The position numbers and the translations under genes are program-made. Shown here piece by piece: positions 45,921 to 56,111 of a stretch of DNA of 64,000 nt (its first letter is position 1; the number at the start of each line of letters is the position of its first letter). Under the pieces are notes generated by a model. It ran no database searches, was not told the DNA's origin, and saw only the letters and a program-made list of their open reading frames with translations. The stretch comes from Owenia fusiformis (Eukaryota; Annelida; Polychaeta; Sabellida; Oweniidae): the NCBI GenBank assembly GCA_903813345.2, contig CAIIXF020000009.1, positions 23,521,759 through 23,585,758 of the forward strand, read 5' to 3'.

Positions 45921-46600
45921 CTTGTCATCACGATTTCAGGGAAACCACTGAACGGATCTGCTTTAAAAGTTTACACATGTTACATCATAAGAAGTTCGAG
46001 AGCTGATTAACTTTTCGACAGCCATCTTGCATTCTGGCGACCATCTTTGAAGTTTTTAGATAAATCTTGTCATCACGATTTCAGTAAAACCACTCAGACG
46101 GATTTGTTTCAAATGTTTACACATGTTAAATGGTAAGAAGTTCTAGAGCTGATTAATTTTTCGGCAGCCATCTTGCATCCCGGCGGCCATTTTGGAAGTT
46201 TTTTGATAAATCTTGTCATCGCAATTCAAGGAAAACCACTTGAAGGACTGTACTTCAAATTTCCACACATGTTACTGAGAAGTTCTAGATCTGATTAACT
46301 TTTCGGCGGCCATCTTGAATTCTTTCGGCCATCTTAGAAGTTTTTATGTAAATCTTGTTATCGCGATTCCAGGAAAACCACTTGATGAATTTACTCAAAT
46401 TTTCACTCATTTTACATGATAAGAAGTTCTAAGGCTGGTTAACTTTCTGGCAGCCATCTTGCATTCTGGGGGCTATCTTGGAAGTTTTAAGATAAATCTT
46501 GTCATCGCGATTCCAGGAAAACCACTAAACCGATTTACTTCAAATTTCTACACATGTTTACATGCTAAGACGTTCTACTGAGAACTGACTAACTTTTCAA
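45921..46600 (+). repeat. five ~144-bp tandem units of the CTTGTCATC family upstream of deiodinase
   Basis: Units start near 45921, 46065, 46212, 46354 and 46498 with CTTGTCATC(A/G)CGATTTCAGG, continue AAAACCACTGAACGGAT, CACATGTTACAT, AAGTTCTAGAGCTGATTAAC, and end with GGCAGCCATCTTGCATTCTG. The layout is the same as in 4313-5665, but the sequence is clearly diverged. The array ends about 295 bp before the deiodinase start codon. Confidence 0.93.
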
Positions 46601-46894
46601 ATCTATTGTACGAATGCGTGTTTCAAAAAAGGTGGTTAAAATATACATACAGTACGTCGAAATGTGTGCAATGAGAAAACAACAACGATACCTACAAAAC
46701 AGACAATTAAAACCTAGGATGAAGTTCGACGTGACAAGTGCCTGGAAGTTATTTAACCTTGAAACACGATGGTTAACACACAGCAATATTTCCAAGCTGA
46801 ACGGTTAAAGACCATATAGGCTACGCCAAGCTGGTGTCATTAGCCTTTTGCAAATTTTGACATAGGCCTACTTTAGCAGATTATAGACATAGAT

Positions 46895-47635
46895 ATGGAT
46901 TTTCCAATGAAGATATATAAATATTCAATTTTCTGGATGAAGTTTTCGGTTGCTGTAGCTTTTAATGTGACTGCGAGACTATTGTGTGTGATACCACCAT
47001 TGAAAAGATTAATTTACACAAAATGTATAGACGCGGTGCATGGAGGAAAACAAAGTTTGCTGAAGACCGAGGATTTCGTCTTTTTTAACTTAGATATGAT
47101 TAAATTTTGTTATTTCTACCTTAAGCAGTTGGAATTTCAAAAAGCAGAAGTCGGCAGTGCAGCACCAGATTTGACTTTGTTTAGATTATCGGACCAATCA
47201 GAATGTCGACTCCATGACTTGGTAAGGATGAAGCCCCTTGTGGTCATATTTGGAGGAGCATCCTGACCCCCATTAATGGTTCATATGGATGATATAGTGG
47301 ACATGATCGAACGGCATCGTGATTTTGCTGATTTCGTGTTTATCTACATCCATGAGTCTCACCCAACAGATGGCTGGGTATTCAATGACATCATCAAAAT
47401 AAAACAACATGCGTCACTTGAGGAACGATTGGATGCTGCTAGACATTTAAAAGAGCGCATTCCATGCCCCATATATGTTGATTCTATGGAAAACGAAGCT
47501 ATGTGGAGTTATGCAGCTCTTCCAGATAGACTAGTGATCGTTAATAATCATATTGTGGAGTTTATTGGAAAAGCAGGACCTTTTGGCTTTAACACTGCTG
47601 CTGTCTGTGAATGGATAGATCGGCATAGAGACTAG
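46895..47635 (+). CDS. DIO-like: iodothyronine deiodinase, selenoprotein, intronless
   Basis: Removes iodine from thyroid-hormone-type iodothyronines and related iodotyrosine derivatives. One uninterrupted frame of 246 residues if the TGA at 47264-47266 is read as selenocysteine (residue 124). A hydrophobic N-terminal anchor (about residues 12-38) precedes a thioredoxin-like domain. The active site reads VVIFGGASUPPLM; vertebrate enzymes have NFGS..(U)PPF. Downstream is the hallmark FIYIHESHPTDGW, with the catalytic Glu and His, then CPIYVDSMEN, YAALPDRLVIV and GKAGPFGFN. The start ATG at 46895 gives a length like DIO1 (249). The usual family is DIO1-3 but the subtype cannot be told. It is intronless, as is vertebrate DIO3. 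The SECIS element that must exist in the 3' UTR was not identified with confidence. Confidence 0.95.
47264..47266 (+). other. selenocysteine UGA codon of deiodinase
   Basis: TGA in the frame linking ...IFGGAS and PPLMVHM. The same frame stays open for 122 codons after it and encodes conserved deiodinase sequence, so this is recoding and not a nonsense mutation. Confidence 0.93.
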
Positions 47636-47745
47636 ATCGTGTACAACTTTGATCCATTTAGCTTATTGGAAAACCTGGACCTTTTAGCTTCACCATTGTT
47701 CATTGACTGCTCGTGTCTGAATGTATAGTTTAGAGAGAGACCAGA
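47636..47745 (+). pseudogene. decayed tandem copy of the deiodinase 3' coding end in its own 3' UTR
   Basis: From 47636 the sequence repeats the preceding ~101 bp of coding DNA. AGACTAG(T)GATCG at about 47528 matches AGACTAGATCG at 47629. TTTATTGGAAAAGCAGGACC matches CTTATTGGAAAACCTGGACC, then CTTTTGGCTT / CTTTTAGCTT, CTGTCTGTGAATGGATAG / GTGTCTGAATGTATAG, and AGAGACTAG / GAGAGACCAG. It carries indels and stops and is outside the reading frame. Confidence 0.75.
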
Positions 47746-48684
47746 CAATGTTAAACTATAATTTTTTCTTTACCGCTGTTGATGTCTTTAAATGAATGAG
47801 CACGGGGTGGACCAAAGGTCGATAACTATGATTTGTTTGCATACATAATATCATGGGCTTCAACATATTCTATACTGGTAATTATGTATTGTAAATTGTA
47901 TCTGATGTCTAACCTTTTACTGATTTATTATGGCATTATGTATTACTAATTGTCGCAACGAGCGAACGCTGGGGATATATTATGAAGCTCTTCGTCCATC
48001 TGTCCGGAAAATAACTCGAATACAGTACTAGATTACAGTTGGTGGTTTGCCTTCATATTTGGTGGAAAGATGAATATTGGTCGAATAGTTTTATGCAAAA
48101 ATATTATTTTCAATAAGCGGGAACTTTTCGCCTAAATTCAAGTTTTTCATTGACACATATGGCACAGTAATGGAAAATACTTGAGTTTCGTTTTATCATG
48201 TTTATAGTTAAATCTTCATATCTACCCAGTTATGTGCAAAACAAGACATTTTGCATTAAATAAGAAAATCATGAGATAAAACGTCATAACACAAACGGTG
48301 TAGGCTTACTTATTTCAGCCAGAAATCACTAATTGTGCCCTTACACAATTTACTTAGAATGAACGTTTACCTCTTAAGTCAATAACCGTGGTATGAATAA
48401 AAATAACAGTATTGGATCAAGTATTATATCCTCAGTTGAAACAAATGATTTATTTTGATTTATTTCTATTTCTTCTTGAATTTGAAAACACTTGTTTGAG
48501 TACCTCTGCTGTAGCTTTGGAGTAATTAGCTAGCTAAACTTCAGATTTTCTATGGATTTAAGCTAGCTCTAAATCTGAAAATAATTATGTAGAAAGGTAA
48601 TATATTATTTCAAAATAAAAAATGTGTTTTGGAAATGAAATATTTTCAAACTTTTTCGCAAACGTGCCATTTTCCAGGTTCAGT
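47746..48684 (+). other. 3' UTR/flank of deiodinase
   Basis: A 9-bp perfect stem, TATAGTTTA (47724-47732) and TAAACTATA (47752-47760) with a 19-nt loop, sits at its start. ATGA tetramers occur (for example 47792, 47796, 47982, 48070, 48271, 48359), but none is followed by a convincing SECIS stem with an AA apical loop and a returning GA. Possible AATAAA signals occur near 48259 and 48396. Confidence 0.4.
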
Positions 48685-48689
48685 CTATT

Positions 48690-49134
48690 CAGGCCTCCTA
48701 GACTTCCACCAACGCGAACATCAGTTCTGACCTCGCAAACTATGTTCCTAACACTCGAACCACGATTCTCACATCGCGAACGTGAAATCTTAAGTCGCGC
48801 ACCACCATTTCCTCGCTCCCGATCACATTTCTCCACTCGCGCACATAGATCCGTTCTCGCGAACAATTTGTACATAGTGCATCTGGGTATTTGGGATTTA
48901 TTTTAGTTTTGCGTAAATAATGCAAATAACATAATGACTTTTTTTCGATCAGGTGTGTGGTTCGCGAGCACGGATCTCTGTGAGCGAGTGGAGAAATGTG
49001 TTCGGGAGCGAGAAAATGGTGGTGCGCGACTTAAGATTTCACGTTTGCGATGTGAGAATTGTGGTTCGAGTGCAAGGAACGTAGTTCGCGAGGTCAGAAC
49101 TGATGTTCGCGTTGGTGGAAGTCTAGGAGGCCTG
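48690..49134. mobile_element. 445-bp fold-back element with TCGCGAAC subrepeats, 5-bp target duplication CTATT
   Basis: Arms of about 175 bp start CAGGCCTCCTAGACTTCCAC and end with the complement. CTATT lies just outside both ends (48685-48689, 49135-49139). Each arm holds six or seven spaced copies of a TCGCGAAC-type motif (TCGCAAAC, TCGAACC, TCGCGAAC, TCGCGCAC...) about every 20 bp. The loop (48866-48959) is AT-rich. Open frames on both strands here are arm sequence. Confidence 0.93.
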
Positions 49135-49139
49135 CTATT

Positions 49140-50145
49140 TAGAGCACATAAAACAATAAGAGGTAATATGTAAATGAACTACACGCTCATGTAGGCATAC
49201 AAACAAGTCTTTAAGTTAGCCTTTCTTGCATGAGAAATTCAACGATTACTCATAATAATGTCAAAACATAATTCAGTTCAGAAGTTATACATAATAAAAT
49301 AAAATTGACTAGTGCATCATTTTCTTATTTATTTACAAGCATTTCTAACGCATAAACAAAATGAGGCCTTTACCTTGGCACGTTTGTTGCACTTTATTTT
49401 ATTCAAATAGCATACTTTAAAATATTATATTTATATTTATATCATAATACAACTCTGTTATATTGGAGACTTATTTTATGCAATACGAATTATTACTCTT
49501 AGAATTTCATTCATGAACATAAGATTTTTAAATGGTATCTTGTATGACAATGTGTTGGCAAGTTGGCCTCCAACCTGACATATTTGATTGACCTTTATCA
49601 CAGGTCAAGGTACTAATGAGATGAAATCTATGTTCATCTGTGAAAAAGTGTAATTAATTTTTATCATTTGTCCTTGATACTAATCTCATATATATTATAT
49701 GAAATAAATCACTCTGAACGCTAATTAGTGGAGGTTTTGTTATATTATGAATAGAATGAAATTGGTTGAAAGGTTGAACAAATGCTACCATATTACGAAA
49801 GGGTTTGTAGCAAAAAAGGAACTACAGAAACACATACCATTAACACAAGTGTTTAAAACGTGAATGGTGAAGTGTTTCAAAAACATGGAGGTTTGATTAC
49901 TGTCTGCTTTTACTTCAGAAAAACAAAAAATCGCAACATTCACTGATCAAATATATTTTTTTCCTATGACATGTATAAAAATATTAAAGATTAAAAATGC
50001 AGAAACTGCTAGCCTATAATGCCACTGGCGCTAGGCAGCAGTACCATACTAGTATATTCTTCAATAATGTCATAAATAAATGAATATATATGAAAAATGA
50101 CATTAGTTTTATATTATTTGCGATACTATCGCGTGTAAATAATCC
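49140..50145. other. no gene seen
   Basis: AT-rich spacer between two transposons. Nothing recognised. Confidence 0.4.
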
Positions 50146-50150
50146 AAAAT

Positions 50151-52287
50151 CACAGGCTCGTATCGAAAAATTTGTCCGCTGTGACGGAGCGTGCTATTTT
50201 GCATAGGAATACTAAGAAACCCACACAATTTATTTTTTACTCATATGTTTCGCTATACCAAAGAAAGTTTCTTACTCCATGCAATGGGTATATCATTTGC
50301 GGGTAACTTTTAACTTTTGTTTGAAGTCCAACAACGCTAAGAGTAAAAGCTATTGAAAACGGCGCCGGGGTATCATACTCCAAAATGTACCATTTCTTTT
50401 ATTTCTTTTTAATGGTACAATATAGTGACACGATATTATTTACATATATTTTCAGCATAACTCTGAAGGTATTAATGATATCTTGATGTATTGGGTATTT
50501 TTAATATTTTTTATAAAAAATAATGTTTAAATCTTTTGTCAGCTGTGATGGAGCAGTTTTAACTGTGAACTACGTTAAGAATTTAAGATTCAAATTATAC
50601 AGTCCTTTTAAAAGTACCCTAAGAAGAGAGAACGTCACAAATCACTTTCCTAAATTATGACAAGTAGCCTCTGGGAGATCTGGGGTAATGTAAATCTGAG
50701 ATATAAAAACGACCACGCTTAGCATTTTTCGGAGGTTTGTACTGAAATCAACATGAAACAAAATGGTGTAAACTCAACATAATATTTCGAATACGTTTTC
50801 GCCAAGACGTCTTAGAATGTCACGTGTAGTGTAAATTGTTACGCGGAATATGGCATACATTCATGGTTGCGCGGTATTTGTGATACGGGTGAATATGCCA
50901 TACTCACCTGCGGTATATGGCATATTCCGCAGGTGAGTATGCGATATTCCGCAGTGAATATGTGATGCATTGAATTCAGTGAATACCCGATACTCACCTT
51001 CATAATATGTCATACTCACTTGCGGAATATGCCATATACAGCAGGTGAATATGACACATTCCGCAGGTGAAAAACGTGATACAGAAAGACTTGGTTTGAT
51101 TGGTTGCGAGAATCGACTCTGAATGTAAAACTACGCTGGATTACCAATACTGTCAGTGCGTCGAGTACTAATATATGAATCCTGGATTGATTGGGTAAGT
51201 TTATTACGTGAGATTGGTGAGTGATACTTCTGCATACGTTGATGTATTCGATAAACTGTACTGTTGATTCAGTAATCATTATAATTATTTATAAAGTTTT
51301 ACTTGTTCGTTCAATCGATGCAATTGACAATTGCATACTTCGTATCACGTTCTCATTGGTTAGTGTGTATGCCATATACCACAGGTGAATCTGTCATACA
51401 CCGCAAGTGAATATGGCATATTCGTTGCGGAATATGGCATATTTTTGTATCGTGTTTACAGCGTAACATAAATAGGGATAATATGAATTTATTCGAAATA
51501 GCGCAATCCTGCAATCCTGCAATCCGACAGATGTATAACCTATTACCACATAATATTACTGTATATAAGTTACCATAAAAAATGACCATGTCAGGTGATG
51601 GATCCACAGAAGGCACAACGAAAGGCAAATACCCTATACTGAAATAAAATTGACTATAATTTTCATGAGTTACCATGCATAACTTGGATTACAGTACAAA
51701 CTGAGAAAAGAAGCTTAAAGAGTGGTCTATATACATCTCAGAATTTGAATTGTGTACTTTTATTCGGCGTTTTATTTTTCAGAATACTTTACGAAAGAGA
51801 TTTGATACGCTCCCTCCTCTAACGTGTAGTGATAAAGAGATATATTATAAATCTAAATTCTTAACGTATTTCAGATTTGAAACTGCTCCGTCACAGCGGA
51901 CAAAAAATTTAAACATTATTTTTTATTAAAAAAATTAAAAATACCCAATACATAGAGATCTCATTAATACCTTCAGACTTATGCTGAAAACATATGTAAA
52001 TATTATCGTGTCGCTATATTGTACCATTAAAAAGAAATAAAAGAAATGGTACATTTTGAAGTATGATACTCCGACGCCGTTTTCATTACCTTTACTCTTA
52101 GCGTTGTTTGACTTCAAACAGAAGTTAAAGTTACCCGAAAATTATATATTCATTGCATGGAGTCAGTAATTTTCTTTGATATAGCAAAACATATGAGTAA
52201 AAAAATAAATTGTGTGGATTTCCTAGTGTTTCTATGCAAAATAGCACGCTCCGTCACAGCGGACAATTTTTTCGATACCAGCCTGTG
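50151..52287. mobile_element. 2.1-kb transposon with ~455-bp inverted repeats, 5-bp target duplication AAAAT
   Basis: Left end CACAGGCTCGTATCGAAAAA and right end the complement (CGATACCAGCCTGTG). The arms run to about 50600 and from about 51840, about 88-90% alike, each carrying two copies of GTCCGCTGTGACGGAGC-like sequence. AAAAT flanks both ends (50146-50150 and 52288-52292). The 1.2-kb core holds a palindromic satellite and no transposase, so it is non-autonomous. Confidence 0.93.
50840..51440. repeat. satellite of GCATATTCCGCAGGTGA units in both orientations
   Basis: Inside the core of 50151-52287. Two clusters (50850-51075 and 51365-51440) have units like GAATATGCCATACTCACCTG and its complement CAGGTGAGTATG alternating, so the DNA can fold into many small hairpins. 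Confidence 0.85.
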
Positions 52288-52389
52288 AAAATGTAAATTA
52301 ACATTTATTCCGAAAAAATATAGTTCGTATTTATCAAGCTTAATAGTCTTCTTTGGGATATGTTGGAATCCGCTGGCTTTTTAGCTTAA

Positions 52390-53083
52390 CTCTTTTGACC
52401 GGGACGTCGACTAATTCATCCTATCATCGGTAAGTGCGGGACGTCTACTATAGTCGACTTTTATACACGTACTACGCTAATGAGTTTTTCGTTGTATTTA
52501 TAGATGTCAGGCTATGTCTAACCTTGTGGATTATATTTGACGAAACATAAATGTAACAGGAAGTTAATGATATTTCGTCACTTTTTCATAGAATAAACCG
52601 ATGTTTTCTCTAATATGATTTGAAATAAAGAAAATGGGATTTAAAATGGCTGTTGCTAGAGCTCGAACTCTCATATGTATTAGGGCTACTGAGGACAATT
52701 TTGATCAAATATTCAATGATTTGGACAGTGAAAACGATACTTGATAAAACGAGGTGAAAATTATGTTTTAATTTGGATTTTTGGATGGTATTGTTTTATT
52801 TTTATTATCACATAGAATATTATTTGAATTTATTCAATTTTTCTCATTGATATCATGATCAATGGTGTAATTGCTAATCTATACGCTAGAATTTGTATGT
52901 TATGATGGTTTGAAATGTTAGAACATTATATTGACAGCATGTACTGAAAATTTCATCAACATCTGATGGCTAGATAAAAAGTTATGACTGTTTGAATAAA
53001 ATCGGTAAAAAGTAGACAATTTTCAGGAAATTAATTACCGAACTTAGCAATGTAGCAAATTTGCTAATTACCAGTCCAAAGAG
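52390..53083 (+). mobile_element. piggyBac-type deletion derivative with TTAA target
   Basis: Flanked by TTAA (52386-52389 and 53084-53087). Ends CTCTTTTGACCGG and (inverse of right) CTCTTTGGACTGG. TTAA duplication is diagnostic of piggyBac-like elements. It holds a 32-codon frame (52646-52744) described separately. Confidence 0.75.
52646..52744 (+). pseudogene. truncated piggyBac-like transposase N-terminus
   Basis: 32 residues, ending FDQIFNDLDSENDT before TGA. The acidic (E/Q)IFNDSDSE-like stretch near the N-terminus is characteristic of piggyBac-like transposases. The rest of the gene has been deleted. Judged by resemblance only. Confidence 0.5.
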
Positions 53084-53087
53084 TTAA

Positions 53088-53749
53088 AATGTCATGGATC
53101 GATATTGTTGTATACTGGTCATGTGAAGTAGAAGTGAAACGCTGGAGGTCTATGAAACTGCATTGTATAATATCAGCAGTTTAGGTTTTCTAATAAGGTG
53201 TTTATACCAACAGTTCGGTCTAGTATCTCTGTTTATAACATTGATAAAGAAGATGGTTATCTTTGAAGGTATGTTGTGAATCGATACACGGGTAGTCGGA
53301 TTCAGACATATGCTTGGTAAGCATATTTTACAATAATGGTTGTATTTGCTTACTTTTCGTCTTTAAGACTCTTGTTTTCGATTTGTTTGAAAATCGATAC
53401 TTTTCTTAGGCGAGTTGAAGATTTTGAATAGATACTTAAGTCGTCTGATTAGGCAGGTGAATTGATTTCCCTAATATAATCATTTAGGTTTAAAACCTGG
53501 ATCGAGTTTATATAAGATTGACTATTCTTTAGAAGATAGTTGAATTGTCTTGTTTCGAGACTGGGAGTGGTCTGATTTAGACATTTACTTTGGTTACATT
53601 GTTAGATAAATGCATGATTATGGCATGTCAAATAAATTCTAAAAGATTAAATTGCGGAGTTGCTCCATACTTGAGACATTTTGAAATAAGCGTGAGCTTA
53701 GTGTGTCGATTCCTGGTCCAAATGATAATTGTACACTTCTAGAGTTTAC
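53088..53749. other. no gene seen
   Basis: Short spacer between the piggyBac-like element and the next transposon. Nothing recognised. Confidence 0.35.
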
Positions 53750-53754
53750 TGTAT

Positions 53755-55585
53755 CACCCTACACATAGAGCGCGAGCAAATTACTACGCTGGCTGCATTT
53801 GAAGAGACTATCTGGCTATTTCTCAACTTCTTTCTCATGGTTTACTTTTTGGAAGCACCTACTGACTTATTTAAGATATTAATGTATCTTATATGGGTGG
53901 CAAACCATATAGTATACACTTAATTGAAGAAATATGACAAAAATATAGGAAAGTATGCCTACATAATGAATAAAATACGATGTAAAGTTGATAATTCAGG
54001 AAGTTACCGCGAAGTTTCACTATCCTCATATTATCACGTTAACTGAAGTATTATGAGAGTAGTATATTATACATTCCTAACATATTTTGCATCATTGATG
54101 TTATTTTGAAGAATTTTACCATTATTTTTCCTGAGGAAACTTCATTTGAAATCCCGAGATCAAATTTTTGGATGAGAGGACTACGCGTGTCAATATCAAC
54201 CTCTTGGGATTAACATTATACAACTTGAAAGATGCGATAGACTGCTCAAATATCGACCACAGATCCAGTGCTCATGTGTATCAAAAGCACATAGACTGTG
54301 GAATAACTCACTATAATATCAAATTGTTATAAAATTTCGAACTTTTATACAAGGGTAGACCTGGGAGGGTAGCATTTGATCTTGAGCAGTGTTTGATATG
54401 TCGTGCAATTTTACCAATAAATATTTGGTTGCAATTGTAGGTCTATCCAAAGAAAGTTACTTATGTGCATAAAATACAATATATATATACAAGTGTCGAA
54501 CTCTGTAAACAATCTTTGCACAGGTAATTAACATAATGACATTTTTTCAAGTGTAACTCTTTACTTTGGCCATGGCCTTGGACCTTCAGATGACAGTGAT
54601 GCTATATACACATAAACGGATTATTAAGTGACTTATTTCCAAAGAGATATCCTGGATATACATACATGTACAGTATAGGGTATGTCACTTGTGTGCATAA
54701 CAAAATATGAATGGATATTGCATTTGTCTCTTAGTGCCACAACTGTTGACGATGGAAGGATGGACGGACAGACGGATGTCACTTAATAATCTGCTGCTTC
54801 TTTCCAGCTGGACGGACGGACTGATGGGGAATTCAATACGTTCACACAGCTAAAAATGATGTAAACTGACATGCTTTATATCCCAAACTTTTCCAGGGGG
54901 ACTCTAACACTTAAATTAAAGTTCCTAAAATCCTCAAATACTGAGTAAGCTTGCAATAATCATTGGTCAAAGGGACTTCTATCAAGTCCCTTCATATGGG
55001 CCTGACAATAGTTGCATGACCAGTTAAGGAAAGCACTAGCATATCTGTAAATTTCGTACATCTCCTGTTTGTGTTGCAATAGTAACCTGGTAACATTCGA
55101 ATCATTAGTATGCATTAGAATCATAAAATACTAGACTCACCCGCCATAGTCCTCTCCTAAATTTTCGGCAGAGTTCTACTTAGGACTTGTACTGTAACAA
55201 ATTCGGGCTATTATAGGATCTAATTACATTCATAGATGGTGGATGGGGTCATCATCGTTCAATTGTCAGCTTACCTGGATAATTGATAGCTTAGCAGTTG
55301 ATCGAGAGGAAGAAATAAATGGAAATAATTTGGCGTTTTTTTGGAATTTGTTTTTATCTCAGCAGCACATGCCAATAGGTCGGCGTTTTTATAGTAAGCT
55401 GTCAAACATAGGTACTTTGAATATCATTCTTTTAAGAAATTCAATAATCGCTGGTATACAGCTTGAAAAACAATCAAAATGTTGGAATGAAAACTTACCT
55501 CTCTTTAGACATGTTTGAAATAGCCAGATAGTCTCTTCAAATGCAGCCAGCGTAGTAATATTGCGTGCGCTCTATGTGTAGGGTG
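53755..55585. mobile_element. 1.8-kb transposon, CACCCTACAC ends, 5-bp target duplication TGTAT
   Basis: Left CACCCTACACATAGAGCGCG... is matched in inverse at the right for about 70 bp (through GGCTGCATTTGAAGAGACTA). TGTAT flanks both ends (53750-53754 and 55586-55590). The interior holds only a short open frame (55243-55518) with no recognisable domain, and a simple GGACGGAC tract near 54750-54825. The terminus CACCCTA is shared with the fold-back element at 8189-9037. Confidence 0.92.
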
Positions 55586-55590
55586 TGTAT

Positions 55591-56108
55591 ATAGCATAAA
55601 GAAATCTATGTGCGATAGACAAATGGTTTGAGTTGATACATTGGGTATTTGCATTCAGATTTGTCCCTGAATGATCCATGTTTTTGCAAACATTGATGTT
55701 TAATATTTATTAATGCATATGATTTTGGTTAAAATTGAGCAGGTTATTTGAAAGATGATAAAATCTATGTGGAATTGTTTAGTTCAAGCATGGGCTAGCT
55801 AATTGAAAGCCCATGGTTCAAGCGATTGTGTTGGTTAAATTGAATTTTGAAGTTGTCAATTCAGATAGACTACTTCACTGGGGATGAACTGGAAACGAGG
55901 GAGGTTTTGCCTCGTATCAAAATGGCGGCGCGTGAAAAAATTTCATTCGGTAAGATTTTTGTTTTTTTACAATTTTCGTGCTTTTATCCTTCAAATTAAA
56001 ACTTAATATTTGGCAAGTAAATAGTTTATAAGTTCCGGTTTTATAATATGATTGCAAATTAGAAATCAATACAGACATTGCTGAGATATTTACATTTCAA
56101 TACTCTCA
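55591..56108. other. no gene seen
   Basis: Spacer. TTGAAAGCCCATGGTTC at 55804-55820 is the inverse of a motif at 40131 and 61671. The ACGAGGGAGGTTTTGCCTCG hairpin lies at 55897-55916. Confidence 0.35.
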
Positions 56109-56111
56109 CTA

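Noticed and set aside
47792-47842. ATGAATGAGCAC... as SECIS core
   Set aside because: ATGA and a later TGAT are present, but the only stem between them is a 4-bp GACC/GGTC hairpin with a 3-nt loop, unlike a SECIS.
48258-48315. AAATAAG...CTTATTT stem with ATGA inside
   Set aside because: The returning strand has no GA opposite the ATGA, so the required non-Watson-Crick quartet cannot form.
48585-48925. Overlapping ORFs on both strands
   Set aside because: They are the CpG-rich arms of the fold-back element 48690-49134; the matching frame appears in the other arm.
54750-54825. GGACGGAC tract and the CGTCCGTCCGT tract at 43299 as a shared element
   Set aside because: Low-complexity similarity only; no common flanks found.
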